Source: Sulfuriflexus sp032250955
GTDB taxonomy: Bacteria; Pseudomonadota; Gammaproteobacteria; AKS1
Assembly (NCBI RefSeq): GCF_032250955.1
Contig: NZ_JAVVES010000001.1
Location: 1-64,000, forward strand
Direction: 5' to 3'
DNA length: 64,000 bases
Shown: positions 63,611 through 64,000 of the stretch, one piece after another
Position numbering within the stretch: the first letter of the stretch is position 1
How the letters are laid out: each line of letters opens with the position of its first letter
Program-made: the position numbers and the translations under genes
Notes under the pieces: generated by a model
Told to the model about the DNA's origin: nothing
What the model saw: only the letters and a program-made list of their open reading frames with translations
Database searches by the model: none

Positions 63611-64000
63611 ATGACGAAAACGATCAGCATACTTTTCCTGGCATCGGCTGCATTACATGCAGCCGTGCTGGGGCTGGTCAGCTTTGAGCAACCTGCACGA
63701 CTGCAGGCCGGTTCACCTTTCACGGTCAGCATCCAGGCATCCTCACCGGCAAGCAGCGGGCAACACCTCGAAGCGCTCAAGACACCGATCGAAACCGTAA
63801 CGACCGCGGTCACGGTTAACGATATAGTCCCTCCCGGGCCTGTGCCGGATGACCTGAAGACGCCGAAACAGAAACTGCAACAACAAGCCGAAGGGCCACC
63901 ACAACCGCATAAGCTCGATACTCATCGTCAAAGGCCAACCGCTCTACCTGAAGCCACGTCACAGACAGCGATAAAGACCGCCGCTATCAGCAGCCAGCAT
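63611..64000 (+). CDS. TonB-like energy transducer, cut by the window end
   Basis: Open from the ATG at 63611 to the last base (130 codons, no stop). One N-terminal transmembrane segment (ILFLASAALHAAVLGLV) with the Ser12-xxx-His16 pattern of the TonB S16-H20 motif that contacts ExbB/ExbD. A Pro/Lys/Gln-rich linker follows, as expected to span the periplasm; the C-terminal domain would lie beyond the window. Four bases after btuB, so co-transcribed and probably dedicated to B12 uptake. Confidence 0.8.
   Translation, partial: MTKTISILFLASAALHAAVLGLVSFEQPARLQAGSPFTVSIQASSPASSGQHLEALKTPIETVTTAVTVNDIVPPGPVPDDLKTPKQKLQQQAEGPPQPHKLDTHRQRPTALPEATSQTAIKTAAISSQH

Overview
The window is a chromosomal segment of a gammaproteobacterium and is mostly conserved core genes in the family's usual order. 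The order is the main taxonomic evidence: rpsB-tsf-pyrH-frr-uppS-cdsA-dxr-rseP-bamA-skp-lpxD-fabZ-lpxA-lpxB-rnhB-dnaE-accA-tilS-pyrG-kdsA-eno, then ftsB-ispD-ispF-truD and surE-pcm-nlpD-rpoS, sdhCDAB-sdhE-ygfX with divergent ygfZ, and prfB-lysS with a UGA frameshift. I cannot name a genus. A non-enteric lineage, such as one near Chromatiales, is only a guess, based on the recJ/rpfE-like/thrC/hom/alaC cluster and a very large DUF3683-type oxidoreductase.

Layout. 1-3.9 kb: succinate dehydrogenase and its assembly genes (minus strand). 3.9-6 kb: ygfZ and an HDOD protein (plus). 6.25-15.5 kb: lysS, prfB, recJ, rpfE-like, thrC, hom and alaC (minus), i.e. translation, repair and aspartate-family amino acids. 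15.6-17.7 kb: a small Mth938-like protein and a chemoreceptor with its own sigma-28 promoter. 17.9-21.3 kb: rpoS-nlpD-pcm-surE (minus), then convergent smrA/truD. 22.2-49.2 kb: one long minus-strand run for isoprenoid, cell-division, glycolysis, Kdo/lipid A, CTP, DNA polymerase III, outer-membrane assembly and ribosome/translation genes. 49.5-53 kb: map-glnD on the plus strand.

The accessory part starts at 53 kb. It has an unrecognised 116-aa protein, an array of three 70-bp repeats edged by a 13-bp motif, a di-haem peroxidase (MauG/CcpA type) behind a perfect 9-1-9 Fur palindrome, a 1283-aa FAD/iron-sulfur oxidoreductase, and a B12 uptake locus: btuC, btuD, a cobalamin riboswitch behind a good sigma-70 promoter, btuB, and a tonB-like gene cut by the window end.

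Three intergenic gaps (5962-6251, 21947-22184, 24742-25210) carry one dispersed repeat family. It has inverted arms built from short GCAAAG/GCAGAG-plus-ACGC units, with other palindromes nested inside. No tRNA, rRNA, CRISPR array or intact transposase gene was found. Other points of interest are a 47-residue Lys/Ala/Thr tail on ribosomal protein S2, a cluster of GGTCGA boxes between rpsB and map, and a predicted leaderless transcript at 15664.
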